64,000 nucleotides of DNA from Stomorhina lunata (Eukaryota; Arthropoda; Insecta; Diptera; Rhiniidae). A program made the translations under genes and the position numbers. Every line of letters starts with the position of its first letter. Positions within the stretch are counted from its first letter, which is position 1. A model generated the notes under the pieces. It searched no databases, had not been told where the DNA came from, and saw nothing but the letters and a program-made list of their open reading frames with translations. The stretch spans positions 26,086,142-26,150,141 of the forward strand of contig OW121744.1 of assembly GCA_933228675.1 (NCBI GenBank). The letters run 5' to 3'. Below, one piece after another: positions 12,405 through 24,654 of this stretch.

Positions 12405-14865
12405 AAATTTCCTAAAAAAATATAACATTTTTAAAAAATTTCCTATAAAAATAGGAAATTTTTGAAAAAATTCCTATAAAAATAGGAAATTTTTGAAAAA
12501 ATTCCTATAAAAATAGGAAATTTTTCAAAAATTTCCTATAAAAATAGGAAATTTTTCAAAAATTTCCTATAAAAATAGGAAATTTTTCAAAAATTTCCTA
12601 TAAAAATAGGAAATTTTTCAAAAATTTCCTATAAAAATAGGAAATTTTTCAAAAATTTCCTATAAAAATAGGAAATTTTTCAAAAATTTCCTATAAAAAT
12701 AGGAAATTTTTCAAAAATTTCCTATAAAAATAGGAAATTTTTCAAAAATTTCCTATAAAAATAGGAAATTTTTCAAAAATTTCCTATAAAAATAGGAAAT
12801 TTTTCAAAAATTTCCTATAAAAATAGGAAATTTTTCAAAAATTTCCTATAAAAATAGGAAATTTTTCAAAAATTTCCTATAAAAATAGGAAATTTTTCAA
12901 AAATTTCCTATAAAAATAGGAAATTTTTCAAAAATTTCCTATAAAAATAGGAAATTTTTCAAAAATTTCCTATAAAAATAGGAAATTTTTCAAAAATTTC
13001 CTATAAAAATAGGAAATTTTTCAAAAATTTCCTATAAAAATAGGAAATTTTTCAAAAATTTCCTATAAAAATAGGAAATTTTTCAAAAATTTCCTATAAA
13101 AATAGGAAATTTTTCAAAAATTTCCTATAAAAATAGGAAATTTTTCAAAAATTTCCTATAAAAATAGGAAATTTTTCAGAAATTTTCTATAAAAATAGGA
13201 AATTTTTCAAAAATTTCCTATAAAAATAGGAAATTTTTCAAAAATTTCCTATAAAAAAAGGGAATTTTTCAAAAATTTCCTATAAAAATAGGAAATTTTT
13301 CAAAAATTTCCTATAAAAATTGGAAAATTGGAATTTTTCAAAAATTTCCTATAAAAATAGGAAATTTGTATAGGAAATTTTTGAAAAATTTTCTATTTTT
13401 ATAGGAAATTTTTGAAAAATTTCCTATTTTTATAGGAAATTTTTGAAAAATTTCCTATAAAAATAGTAAATTTTTGAAAAATTTCCTATAAAAAAAGGAA
13501 ATTTTTGAAAAATTTCCTATAAGAAAAGAAAATTTTGAAAAATTTCCTATAAAAATAGGAAATTTTTATAGGAAATTTTTTGAAAAATTTCCTATTTTTA
13601 TAGGAATTTTTTGAAAAATTTCCTATTTTTATAGGAATTTTTTGAAAAATTACCTATTTTTATAGGAATTTTTTGAAAAATTTCCTATTTTTATAGGAAT
13701 TTTTTGAAAAATTTCCTATTTTTATAGGAAATTTTTGAAAAATTTCCTATTTTTATAGGAAATTTTTGAAAAATTTCCTATTTTTATAGGAAATTTTTGA
13801 AAAATTTCCTATTTTTATAGGAAATTTTTGAAAAATTTCCTATTTTTATAGGAAATTTTTGAAAAATTTCCTATTTTTATAGGAAATTTTTGAAAAATTT
13901 CCTATTTTTATAGGAAATTTTTGAAAAATTTCCTATTTTTATAGGAAATTTTTGAAAAATTTCCTATTTTTATAGGAAATTTTTGAAAAATTTCCTATTT
14001 TTATAGGAAATTTTTGAAAAATTTCCTATTTTTATAGGAAATTTTTGAAAAATTTCCTATTTTTATAGGAAATTTTTGAAAAATTTCCTATTTTTATAGG
14101 AAATTTTTGAAAAATTTCCTATTATTATAGGAAATTTTTGAAAAATTTCCTATTTTTATAGGAAATTTTTGAAAAATTTCCTATTTTTATAGGAAATTTT
14201 TGAAAAATTTCCTATTTTTATAGGAAATTTTTGAAAAATTTCCTATTTTTATAGGAAATTTTTGAAAAATTTCCTATTTTTATAGGAAATTTTTGAAAAA
14301 TTTCATATTTTTATAGGAAATTTTTGAAAAATTTCCTATTTGTATATGAAATTTTTAAAAAATTTCCTATTTTTATAGGAAATTTTTGAAAAATTTCCTA
14401 TTTTTATAGGAAATTTTTGAAAAATTTTCTATAAAAATAGGAAATTTTTGAAAAATTTTCTATAAAAATAGGAAATTTTTGAAAAATTTCCTATAAAAAT
14501 AGGAAATTTTTGAAAAATTTCCTATTTTTATAGGAAATTTTTGAAAAATTTCCTATTTTTATAGGAAATTTTTGAAAAATTTCATATTTTTATAGGAAAT
14601 TTTTGAAAAATTTCCTATTTTTATAGGAAATTTTTCAAAAATTTCCTATTTTTATTGGAAATTTTTCAAAAATTTCCTATTTTTATTGGAAATTTTTCAA
14701 AAATTTCCTATTTTTATAGGAAATTTTTGAAAAATTTTCTATAAAAATAGGAAATTTTTGAAAAATTTTCTATAAAAATAGGAAATTTTTGAAAAATTTC
14801 CTATAAAAATAGGAAATTTTTGAAAATTTTCCTATAAAAATAGGAATTTTTTGAAAAATTTTATA
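12405..14865. repeat. Satellite C (31-bp, doubly palindromic, with array inversion)
   Basis: The monomer is 31 bp and made of two palindromes, CCTATAAAAATAGG and AAATTTTTCAAAAATTT. From 12500 to about 13368 units are nearly identical in one orientation. At about 13370 the orientation flips (CCTATTTTTATAGG and TTTTTGAAAAA), and from 13580 to about 14410 nearly identical units run the other way. Mixed-orientation units fill 13440-13570 and 14420-14860. The array is thus a long inverted repeat with arms of roughly 0.85-0.95 kb. Confidence 0.93.
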
Positions 14866-15829
14866 CCTAAAATTTTTCTATAAAAATTAATTAATCGGTA
14901 TAAAAATGTTATACCGATAATTTTTCTATAAAAATTTTATACCGAAAATTTTTCTATAAAAAAATTTAAAGAATAGAAAATTTTTTGGATCAACACGATG
15001 AAAAAGCTACCCACTGGCTAAATTTCAAATCTCTAGTTTATACCGTTTGAATTAATCTGTCGTGATGAAAATTGTTGCCATATGGCAACAATTACATAAT
15101 ATGAATTTGATTTTAAATAATCGATGGATAGATGGGGTAATGAATTATTACCAAAAAATATTATTAAAACTTTATAAATAAAAACTACATTTCGGTGTAT
15201 CCAGTATATCATGGAAAGTTTCGCCGTTTTCAAATTATATTAATAATAATAACAAATTAGCACAAACAATTTATTAACATAAATAGCTAATTCAATTAAT
15301 TTCGCTTAATTTAGCAAATAATTTAAACAATTTGTTTTTGTTTTCAAATATTTAAAATGTCTAAAAATTTTAAAGTTTTCCTTTTCAATACATTTAAATA
15401 ATTACTATTATTAAATATTTAATTTAAATATTTTTCATTGCTACTGGTTTTTATTTTTTCTAAATCATTTGTTAACTGATATAATTTTTAATCTGTTTTA
15501 GAGAATTAATAAAAAATAAAAGTTAATTACCCGGCAGTTGTCGACAAGTGAGTGACAATTAAATTAAGAAATTGATATAGAAAGATTTTGAAAAGTTGCA
15601 ACATTTAATCGAATGCAATTATGTTTAACACATTCTTTAAATATTTTAATTTAAAACAAGTTATTCTAATAAATAAATACTAGTATTAAGCTATTTTTAC
15701 TTTCTTTTATGAGAATTCTATGAAAGAATGTTGACTCTTAGGAAAGTGATGTAATATTTTCGTAATAATATTGAAAGGAAATTGACAAAGATGGATTTCT
15801 GTTTTTATAGGTAACTCAAAAAAATTATA
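14866..15829. other. Small satellite D patch, then AT-rich spacer
   Basis: 14866-14985 holds a few ATACCG-type satellite units. From 14986 to 15829 the DNA is unique-looking and AT-rich with no recognisable gene. Confidence 0.6.
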
Positions 15830-18800
15830 TTTTTATAGGAAATTTTTCAAAATTTTCTATTTTTATAGGAAATTTCTATAAAAAAAATTTACCAGAAAAT
15901 TAAAAAAAAAAATTATAGAAAAAATGTTTCTATAAAAATTTTATACCGAAAACCTTTCTATAAAAATTTTATATCAAAAATTTTTCTATGAAAAATTTAT
16001 ACCAAAAATTCTTGTTCAAAAATTTTTCTATAAAAATTTAATACCTAAACTTTTTCTATAAAAATGTTGTACCTAAAAATTTTACACCGAAAAATTTTCT
16101 ATAAGAATTGTTTACCGAAAATTTTTCTTTAAAAATTTTATAACGAAAATTTTTCTTTAAAAATTTTATAACGAAAATTTTTCTTTAAAAATTTTATACA
16201 GAACATTTTTCAATCAAAATTTTATACTAAAATTTTTTCTATAAAAATCTATTAATACAAAAAATTTTTCTAAAAAAATTTTATACCAAAAATTTTCTAT
16301 AAAAATATTTTACCGAAAATTTTTCCATAATAAATTTATACCCAAAATTTTTCTCTATAAAAATTTTATACCCAAAATTTTTCTCTATAAAAATTTAATA
16401 CCGAAAATTTTTCTATATACAAATTTTATACCGAAAATTTTTCTATATAAAAATTTTGTACCGAAAATTTTTCTATATAAAAATTTTATACCGAAAATTT
16501 TTCTATATAAAAATTTTATACCGAAAATTTTTCTATATAAAAATTTTATACCGAAAATTTTTCTATATAAAAATTTTATACCGAAAATTTTTCTATATAA
16601 AAATTTTATACCGAAAATTTTTCTATAAAAAAATTTTATACCGAAAATTTTTCTATATAAAAATTTTAAACCGAAAGTTTTTCTATATAAAAATTTTATA
16701 CCGAAAATTTTTTAAATAAAAATTTTATACCGAAAATTTTTCTATATAAAAATTTTATACCGAAAATTTTTCTATATAAAAATTTTATACCGAAAATTTT
16801 TTATATAAAAATCTTATACCGAAAATTTTTCTATATAAAAATTTTATACCGAAAATTTTTCTATACAAAAATTTTATACCGAAAATTTTTCTATATAAAA
16901 ATTTTATACCGAAAATTTTTCTATATAAATTTTTATATCGAAAATTTTTCTATATAAAAATTTTATACCGAAAATTTTTTTAAAAAAATTTTATACCGAA
17001 AATTTTTCTATAAAAATTTTATACCGAAAATTTTTCTATATAAAAATTTTATACCGAAAATTTTTCTATATAAATTTTTATATCAAAAATTTTTCTATAT
17101 AAAGATTTTAGACCGAAAATTTTTTTAAAAAAATTTTATACCGAAAATTTTTCTATATAAAAATTTTATACCGAAAATTTTTCTATATAAAAATTTTATA
17201 CCGAAAATTTTTCTATATAAAAATTTTATACCGAAAATTTTTCTATATAAATTTTTATATCGAAAATTTTTCTATATAAAAATTTTAGACCGAAAATTTT
17301 TTTAAAAAAATTTTAGACCGAAAATTTTTTTAAAAAAATTTTATACCGAAAATTTTTCTATAAAAATTTTATACCGAAAATTTTTCTATAAAAATTTTAT
17401 ACCGAAAATTTTTCTATATAAAAATTTTATACCAAAAATTTTTCTATATAAAAATTTTATACCGAAAATTTTTCTATATCAAAATTTTATACCGAAAATT
17501 TTTCTAAATTAAAATTTTATACCGAAAATTTTTCTAAATAAAAATTTTATACCGAAAATTTTTTATAAAAAAATTTTATACTGAAAATTTTTCTATAAAA
17601 ATTTTATACCGAAAATTTTTTATATAAAAATCTTATACCGAAAATTTTTCTACATAAAAATTTTATACCGAAAATTTTTCTAAATTAAAATTTTATACCG
17701 AAAATTTTTCTTAATAAAAATTTTATACCGAAAATTTTTTATAAAAAAATTTTATACTGAAAATTTTTCTATAAAAATTTTATACCGAAAATTTTTTATA
17801 TAAAATGCTTATACCGAAAACTTTTTTACATAAAAATTTTATACCGAAAATTTTTCTATATAAAAATTTTATACCGAAAATTTTTCTTTTTAAAAATTTT
17901 ATATTGAAAATTTTTCTATGAAAATTTTATACCGAACAATTTTCTACGAAAATTTTATACTGAAAATTTTTCTATAAAAATTTTATACCGAAAATTTTGC
18001 TATAAAAATATTATACCCAAAATTTTTCTCTATAAAAATTTTATACCGAAAATTTTTCTATATAAACATTTTATACAGAAAATTTTCTATATAAAAATTT
18101 TATACCGAAATTTTTTTAATAAAAATTTTGTACCGAAAATTTTTCTATATACAAAAATTTTATACCGAAAAATTTTCTATATAACAATTTTGTACCCAAA
18201 ATTTTTCTATAAAAATTTTATACCGAATACTTTTCTATATACAAAAATTTTATACCGAAAATTTTTCTATATAAATTTTTAGATCGAAAATTTTTCTATA
18301 TAATAATTGTATGCCGAAAATTAAAAAAAAAAAAATTATACCGAAAACTTTTCTATAAAAATTTAATACCGAAAATTTTGCTATATAAAAATTTTATACC
18401 GAAAGTTTTTCTATATAAAAATTTTATACCGAAAATTTTTCTATATAAAAATTTTATACCGAAAATTTTTCTATATAAAAATTTTATACCGAAAATGTTT
18501 CTATATCAAAATTTTATACCGAAAACTTTCCTCTATAATATTTTTATACCGAAAATTTTTCTATATAAAAATTTTATACCGAAAATTTTTCTATATAAAA
18601 ATTTAATCCCGAAAATTTTTCTATATACAAATTTAATTCCGAAAATTTTTCTATATAAAATTTTTAAACCGAAAATTTTTCTATATAAAAATTTAATACC
18701 GAAAATTTTTCTACATAAAAATTTTATACCGAAAATTTTTCTACATAACAATTTTATACCGAAAATTTTTCTACATAACAATTTTATACCGAAAATTTTT

Positions 18801-18855
18801 CTATTAAAAAAGTTAAATTTTTCTAAAAAAATATTTTCTTAAAAAAATTTTTTGG
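15830..18855. repeat. Satellite D (30-bp, ATACCG type)
   Basis: A very regular 30-bp unit, ATTTTATACC plus GAAAATTTTT plus CTATATAAAA, is cleanest at 16400-17250 and 18370-18800. Because 30 is divisible by three, frames stay open on both strands and give 10-residue peptide repeats (16456-16719, 18378-18842, and 18533-18781 on the minus strand). These are by-products, not genes. Confidence 0.94.
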
Positions 18856-20089
18856 AGTATTTATATGTTAAACTTGTGAATTGTGTGTTTTTCAAGGGAT
18901 TCCTGTATTCTAACTAATTTTATGCGATTAATTTCAATAATCTAAACTAATGTCTAATAACGCCAAAAAAATCAAAAAAAATCGAAAACGAGTATGAAAA
19001 ATTCAAGTTCATGACGTTAAAAATTTTCATGGCGATCGATAAAATGTGCATTTATGTCGTCTATTGGAACGAATACGAATTTGTCAACCGGCAGTTATGA
19101 CTCTCGTACTTGTCGGCTTAAAAACTAAATTATGTGTTTTGCATATAAACGATTTTGTAAAACAATTTTGTTAAACGAGTATCGACGAAAAGTGGTTTTG
19201 TTATTTTTTTCAGTTTTTTTTTGTGCGATTCTATTTTTTTATCATTTGGCGGAACTAAATTCACTTGGTTCATGGCATTCATGTACGGGTACGAGTACGA
19301 GTATTACAAGAATGGAATATAAATGAAAAGTAAAATTGTTTTATTACTATTTGGTTTGTTTAAAGTAAGTAAATAGTACTTATTTATATTTTTTATTAAA
19401 TTACATTATTACCTTTTTATTAAGACTATAAGTGTTAGTCATGTGCGTTAAATTAGTCATTTTGTTTATATTTTTCGAACATTGAGAAAATCGGACATCG
19501 ATGGAAAAATTTGTATATCTGGTTTTTATTCTTATTCTTGTTACTTTTCCCGAAAATATTGGGTATGCAAGTAAATAATGTCGAATATTTTGCTTGGAAA
19601 ATGCTTAATTTATAACAACATGAGTTGATACATTACTCAAAGTTTTTTCCGTCTTGAAATGACCTAAATATACTTAAAATATTTTTTCTGACGCCACTAG
19701 TTTTCATTCAACGAAACTAATATTTAGACATATGCAATTATTTGCGGTCAAAAACATTAATCAGTTATTTTGCTCTAGATATAAAAATATTTATTTCTAT
19801 TAAAAATTGTGTTTTATATAAAAAACAGTTATTGTGTCTATTAAAAATTAGTTAGCACTACCGATATTTATAATTTTTACTTAATTTGTCACACTTACAA
19901 TAACTCAATAGCTAATAGTTTTAATACCCTACATGACAATAGATGGAATATAATTAAGTTAGCTTTTTCTTCTATTTCTTTTACATCGACGGCGCGCCGC
20001 ATGTTAATGCTGTATGGCGTACTATAGATGGAGGATGCTTTGGTAAATAATAATTTTAATAGAAATTAATAAATACAAAAATTGACGTT
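18856..20089. other. Spacer, slightly richer in GC, no supported gene
   Basis: Non-satellite DNA with a 64-residue open frame at 19132-19326 that has no recognisable domain and no flanking splice or start context. A GGCGCGCC site lies near 19990, next to the tRNA-like sequence. I call no gene here. Confidence 0.55.
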
Positions 20090-20176
20090 GTCGTGTCTTG
20101 GACTTGAACCCAGGTAGAATTTGTTGTGTTATGCTTAGTAGTCGATGTGCTAACCAACTAAGCCACGGCGTGCTAA
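20090..20176 (-). other. tRNA-like sequence (SINE head or tRNA pseudogene)
   Basis: On the minus strand there is a good A box, TGGCTTAGTTGG (20154-20165), and a good B box, GGTTCAAGTCC (20100-20110), 43 nt apart. The T stem pairs at 4 of 5 positions, but the acceptor arms (CACGCCG and ACACGAC) do not pair and the anticodon stem fails. It therefore looks like a pol III promoter relic, either a tRNA pseudogene or the head of a tRNA-derived SINE. Confidence 0.5.
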
Positions 20177-20187
20177 CAAGAAACTTA

Positions 20188-20324
20188 TGTGAGGTTTATA
20201 TAACTAAAGCGACTAACGATTGAGTGAAATTTGCATGTATTTTGTTTTTGTTACAATGTTACAATAAAAAAACATATGTAAATTTCACTCAATCGTCAGT
20301 CGCTTTAGTTATATAAACCCCACA
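20188..20324. mobile_element. Hairpin MITE with about 50-bp arms
   Basis: The left arm (20188-20238), containing ACTAAAGCGACTAACGATTG, is the near-perfect inverse of the right arm (20272-20324), containing CAATCGTCAGTCGCTTTAGT. A loop of about 33 bp separates them. No coding capacity. It lies directly beside the tRNA-like sequence. Confidence 0.7.
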
Positions 20325-20364
20325 TTTAATTGAATATTCAAATCAATCAAAAGAGTTTCTAATC

Positions 20365-23095
20365 AAAATTTGTTTATAAAAGAATTTCTAAAAAATTATT
20401 GATGAAAATTTTTCTACAAAAAATTTTTTATCAAAAATTTTTTATAAAAAATTTTTGATGGAAAATTGTCTATTAATATTTTTTGATGAAAAATTTTCTA
20501 TAAAAAATTTTTGATAAAAAATTTTCTATAAAAAATTTTTGATGAAAAATTTTCTATAAAAATTTTTGATGGAAAATTGTCTATTAATATTTTTTGATGA
20601 AATGTTTTTATAAAAACATTTTGTGATAAAAAAATTTCTCTATAAAAAATTTTTGATGAAAAATTTTTGATGAAAAATTTTAGATGAAAAATTTTCTATA
20701 AAAAATTTTCTTTGAAAAATTGTCTATGAAAATTTTTTGATAAACATTTTTTTATAAATCCATTTTTTCATAAAAATTTGTCTATAAAAGTTTTTGTTAA
20801 AAATTTTCTAAAAAAACTGTAAAGAATAATTTTGTATAAAATATTTTTGATGAAGGATTTTATAAAAAGTAGATGATTTTTCTATAAAAAAAATTTCGAA
20901 GCAAATTTTTCTATAAAAAATATTGATTAACATTTTTCTATCCAAAATTGATGAATATTTTTCTGTAACAAATTTCTGATGAAAAATTTTTTATGAAAAT
21001 TTTTCTTTTAAAAATTTTTAATGAAAATTTTCTATAAAAACTTTTTGATGAAAATTTTTCTATAAAAAATTTTTGATGAAAATTTTTCTATAAAAAATTT
21101 CCTATAAAAAATTTTCTAAAAAAAATTATGCTGAAAAATGTCTATCAAAATTTTATGATGAACATTTTTTTATAAAAACATTTTTTGATGACAAATTTTT
21201 TATAAAAAATTTTTGATAAAAAATTTTCTAAAAAAAATTTTTGATAATAAATTGTTTTTTTAAATTTTTTGATGAAAATTTTTGTATAAAAAATTTTCCG
21301 GAAAAAATTAAAAAAAAAAATCTTGATGAAAAATTTTCTATAAAAATTTTTTAATGAAAAATTTTCTATAAAAATATTTTGATGAAAATTTTTTTATAAA
21401 AATATTTGATGAAAAATTTTCTATAAAAATATTTTGATGAAAAATTATACAAAAATTAAAAAAAATCAAAAAAAAAATAACAAAATAGTCAGGATGTAAA
21501 TATTATTCAAAAAGAAGAGTATTCGCATTTGATCCCAAATCTGTTACATTTATTTATTAATGTAACAGACCAATTTATTGATAAAAAATTTTGATATTAA
21601 AATTTTTTGATGAAAAATTTTCTATAAAAAATTTTTGATAAAAAATTTTCTATAAAAAATTTTTGATGAAAAATTTTCTATAAAGAATTTTTGATGAAAA
21701 ATTTTCTATAAAAAATTTTTGATGAAAAATTTTCTATAAAAAATTTTTGATGAAAAATTTTCTATAAAAAATTTTTGATGAAAAATTTTCTATAAAAAAT
21801 TTTCTGTAGAAAAATGTTTGATAAAAATTTTTCTATAAAAAATGTTTGATAAAAATTTTTCTATAAAAAAATGTTTGATGATAATTTTTGTATAAAAAAA
21901 TGTTTGATGAAAATTTTTCTATAAAAAAATGTTTGATGAAAATTTTTCTATAAAAAAATGTTTGATGAAAAATTTTCTATAAAAAATTTTGATGAAAAAT
22001 GTTCTATAAAAAAATTTTGATGAAAATTTTTCTATAAAAAATTTTTGATAAAAATTTTTCTATAAAAAATTTTTGATGAAAAATTTTCTATAAAAAATTT
22101 TGATGAAAAATTTTCTATAAAAAATTTTGATGAAAAATTTTCTATAAAAAATGTTTGACGAAAAATTTTCTATAAAAAATGTTTGACGAAAAATTTTCTA
22201 TAAAAAATTTTGACGAAAAAAAAAAATTGAGGAAAAATTTTCTATTAAATAATTTTGATGAAAAATTTTCTATAAAAAAATTTTTGATAAAAAATTTTCT
22301 ATAAAAAAATTGTTGATGAAAAATTGTTCTTTAAAATTTTTTGATGAAAAATTGTTTATTCAATTTTTTTTTTTAATTTTTGCATGAAATTATTTCTACT
22401 TTTAATGAAAAATTTTCTAAAAAAAATTTTGAAGAATAAATTTTGTATAAAATAATTTTGATGAAAGATTTGCTATTAAAATTTCTTGATGAACATTTTT
22501 CATAAAAAAATTTCTGTAGACGATTTCTCTATCAAAAATTGTTGGTGAAAAATTTTGAGAAAAAATGTCGCTATATCGATTTTCTGTGAAAATTTTTCTA
22601 TAAAAAATGTTAAATGAAAAATTTTTATAAAAAATTTTTGATGAAAAATTGTTGATGAAAGGTTTTCTATAAAACATTTTTGATGAAAATTTTTCCATAA
22701 AAAATTGTTGACGAAAAATTTCTGTAAAACAGATTTTTTTATCAAAAATTGTTCGTGAAAACTTTTCTATAAAAAAATTTTGAGAAAAAATTTCGCTATA
22801 TCGATTTTTTATGAATATTTTTCTATAAAAAATTGTTGATGAAAAATTTTCTATAAACAATTTTGGAGAGAAATTTTCTATAAAAATTTTTGATGAAAAA
22901 TTGTCTAAAAGAAATTTGGATAAAAAAATTATCTGTTAAAGATTATTTTATGAAAAACTTTTTATAGAGAATAAAAAATTTTCTATAAAAAATTTTCTGT
23001 AGACGATTTTTTGATGAAAAAATGTTTATAAAAGAATTTTTCTTTAGAAATCCTTTTGGATAATTTTTTAATCGAAAATTCTTTTGTAGAAAACT
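20365..23095. repeat. Satellite E, array 1 (GATG type, 28 bp)
   Basis: The monomer of about 28 bp combines TTTTTGATGAAAAATTTTC and TATAAAAAA. Regular stretches (21650-22200) alternate with diverged ones. A truncated ribozyme module interrupts at 21483-21590. The 147-residue minus-strand frame at 22417-22860 is repeat-made. Confidence 0.92.
21483..21590 (-). repeat. Truncated ribozyme module
   Basis: It matches the first 110 bp of the module at 26581 (GGATGTAAATATTATTC, GCATTTGATCCC, the TTATTTATTAATGTAACAG part) and then runs straight into satellite at GATAAAA. The ribozyme part is missing. The strand given is that of the ribozyme in complete copies. Confidence 0.8.
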
Positions 23096-24654
23096 TTTCT
23101 AGCCCAAAAGAACGGTTATCATGGAACGATAGGTATGTTCATTGACCGTTGTGGTCAACATGGGCCTAAGATGCCTCCACTTTTTAAGCCGCACCAGACA
23201 AGTTCTAGTAATGGAAGCGTTGGCTTCTGTTAGATCAAGCGTGGGCTTTCTGAGAAATTTCCGACCTATTGTTTTTGTTTTGGAAATAAATTTCCAATAA
23301 ATCCCAAAGTTACTCAAGTGTAAATCGACTTATTTTCTTAAGTGGAGATAATATGCTAAATTTTATGCCAGAATAGAAGAAGTAATATCAGATTCTGAAT
23401 AACAGATGGTTCAAATATAAGCCGATAGTTGGCCCACCTGATATAATGACTTCCTAGTTTTAATCGAAAACTTCATTTGTATAAAAATGTATATATTTAT
23501 AAGCAGATATTTTTTATTTGAACTACTATAGAAAAAATAATCAGCTTAAGCGAATTAGCTTAAGTTACTGGGAGTATCATCTATTGCTTTCTTTAGCTTT
23601 CATCAATCAATTAATAACCATTTAAACCGAAATTTAGATATGCAAAGAAATCAATAAAAAATAGAAATTTAAATAGTTAAATATTGCGAAAACAATTGTC
23701 ATACGAGCTCCTAAATATTTATTATGCAAGAAAATCATTGATAATTTTTTCAAATTTCTTTTATTATGGTCTGATAGTACCCACCCACTCAGTTATTCAT
23801 CCGATCCACCCATCAATCACTCCATTATTAAATATTGAATTTTAGCAGATCAACGAAAAGTATCAATAACATATGAATTACATCAATTGAAAGGTAAATA
23901 AGTATATACTTATATGATATTTATTTACTTCGTGGTAGGTTTTTAAATATCAAATTGACGTAAATATTTGCCATTCAAAAATTTAAAATTCGTTGATCGT
24001 AGTTTTGTGGTCAAAACAAAAATCCAATCTGAAAATTTGAATATATATTTTATCACTTCGTTATTGATTGAATTCATAATTTAATAGTGAGAGCGAAAAA
24101 CTTAAATAAGAAATTAAATTCCTTTGAAATGGAAAATATTTTTGTATAACTATTTAACCTTTTTAATTAAATTTTATAATAAAAATTAACTCGAAATTGT
24201 TAAGTTCCACGAATTTAATGAAATGGTATTAATGAATTTTAAAAGCTCATGATGATCATGTTTTAATTTTTTTTATGTTATTATGTTTAATAACTAAGCG
24301 TTGGGATATAAATTTTTGTAATTGGTTTATATACTCGTAAATTTTTATTATCAGTTAACTGTCATAGCTGTCACTTTGTAATATTTACTTTCAAATACTT
24401 AGTCCTTAACTATTGTATAGAAAAAATTTGTACATGCATAAAATATTTAATTTAAAAATATTATATAATATTTGTATAATACTAAACGTATTCTTAAATA
24501 AAAAATAAAACATGTTCTTAACTATTTCTATACACATTAAAGAATTTATGCCACATATTTTCAAGTAAAGAAACGATAAAACTGAAAAAACTGTTTAAAC
24601 GACATTCTTTGCTTTAATTCAATTGTCTTTAGATTTGTAACTAACCTTAAAAAA
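23096..24654. other. Non-satellite spacer with a GC-richer island at 23100-23320
   Basis: 23099-23317 has a different composition from its surroundings and a 72-residue minus-strand open frame containing RTCLVRLKKWRHLRP. I recognise no family. It could be a transposon fragment or a piece of an exon. The rest is AT-rich without visible features. Confidence 0.45.

Noticed and set aside
12405..14865. Regular 31-bp repeats resembling a CRISPR array
   Set aside because: Units are contiguous with no unique spacers and no cas genes, in a fly genome; it is a satellite.
18378..18842. 154-residue and similar open frames with 10-residue repeats (also 16456-16719, 18533-18781)
   Set aside because: The 30-bp satellite unit is a multiple of three, so open frames arise on both strands; the peptides are only K/F/I/L/Y/N repeats.
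19132..19326. 64-residue + strand open frame as a small gene
   Set aside because: It has no recognisable domain, no splice or promoter context, and its size is expected by chance in this spacer.
20090..20176. Functional tRNA gene
   Set aside because: Good A and B boxes, but the acceptor and anticodon stems do not pair.
22417..22860. 147-residue minus-strand open frame and the overlapping 81-residue frame
   Set aside because: It is entirely satellite E, with biased composition and no start context.
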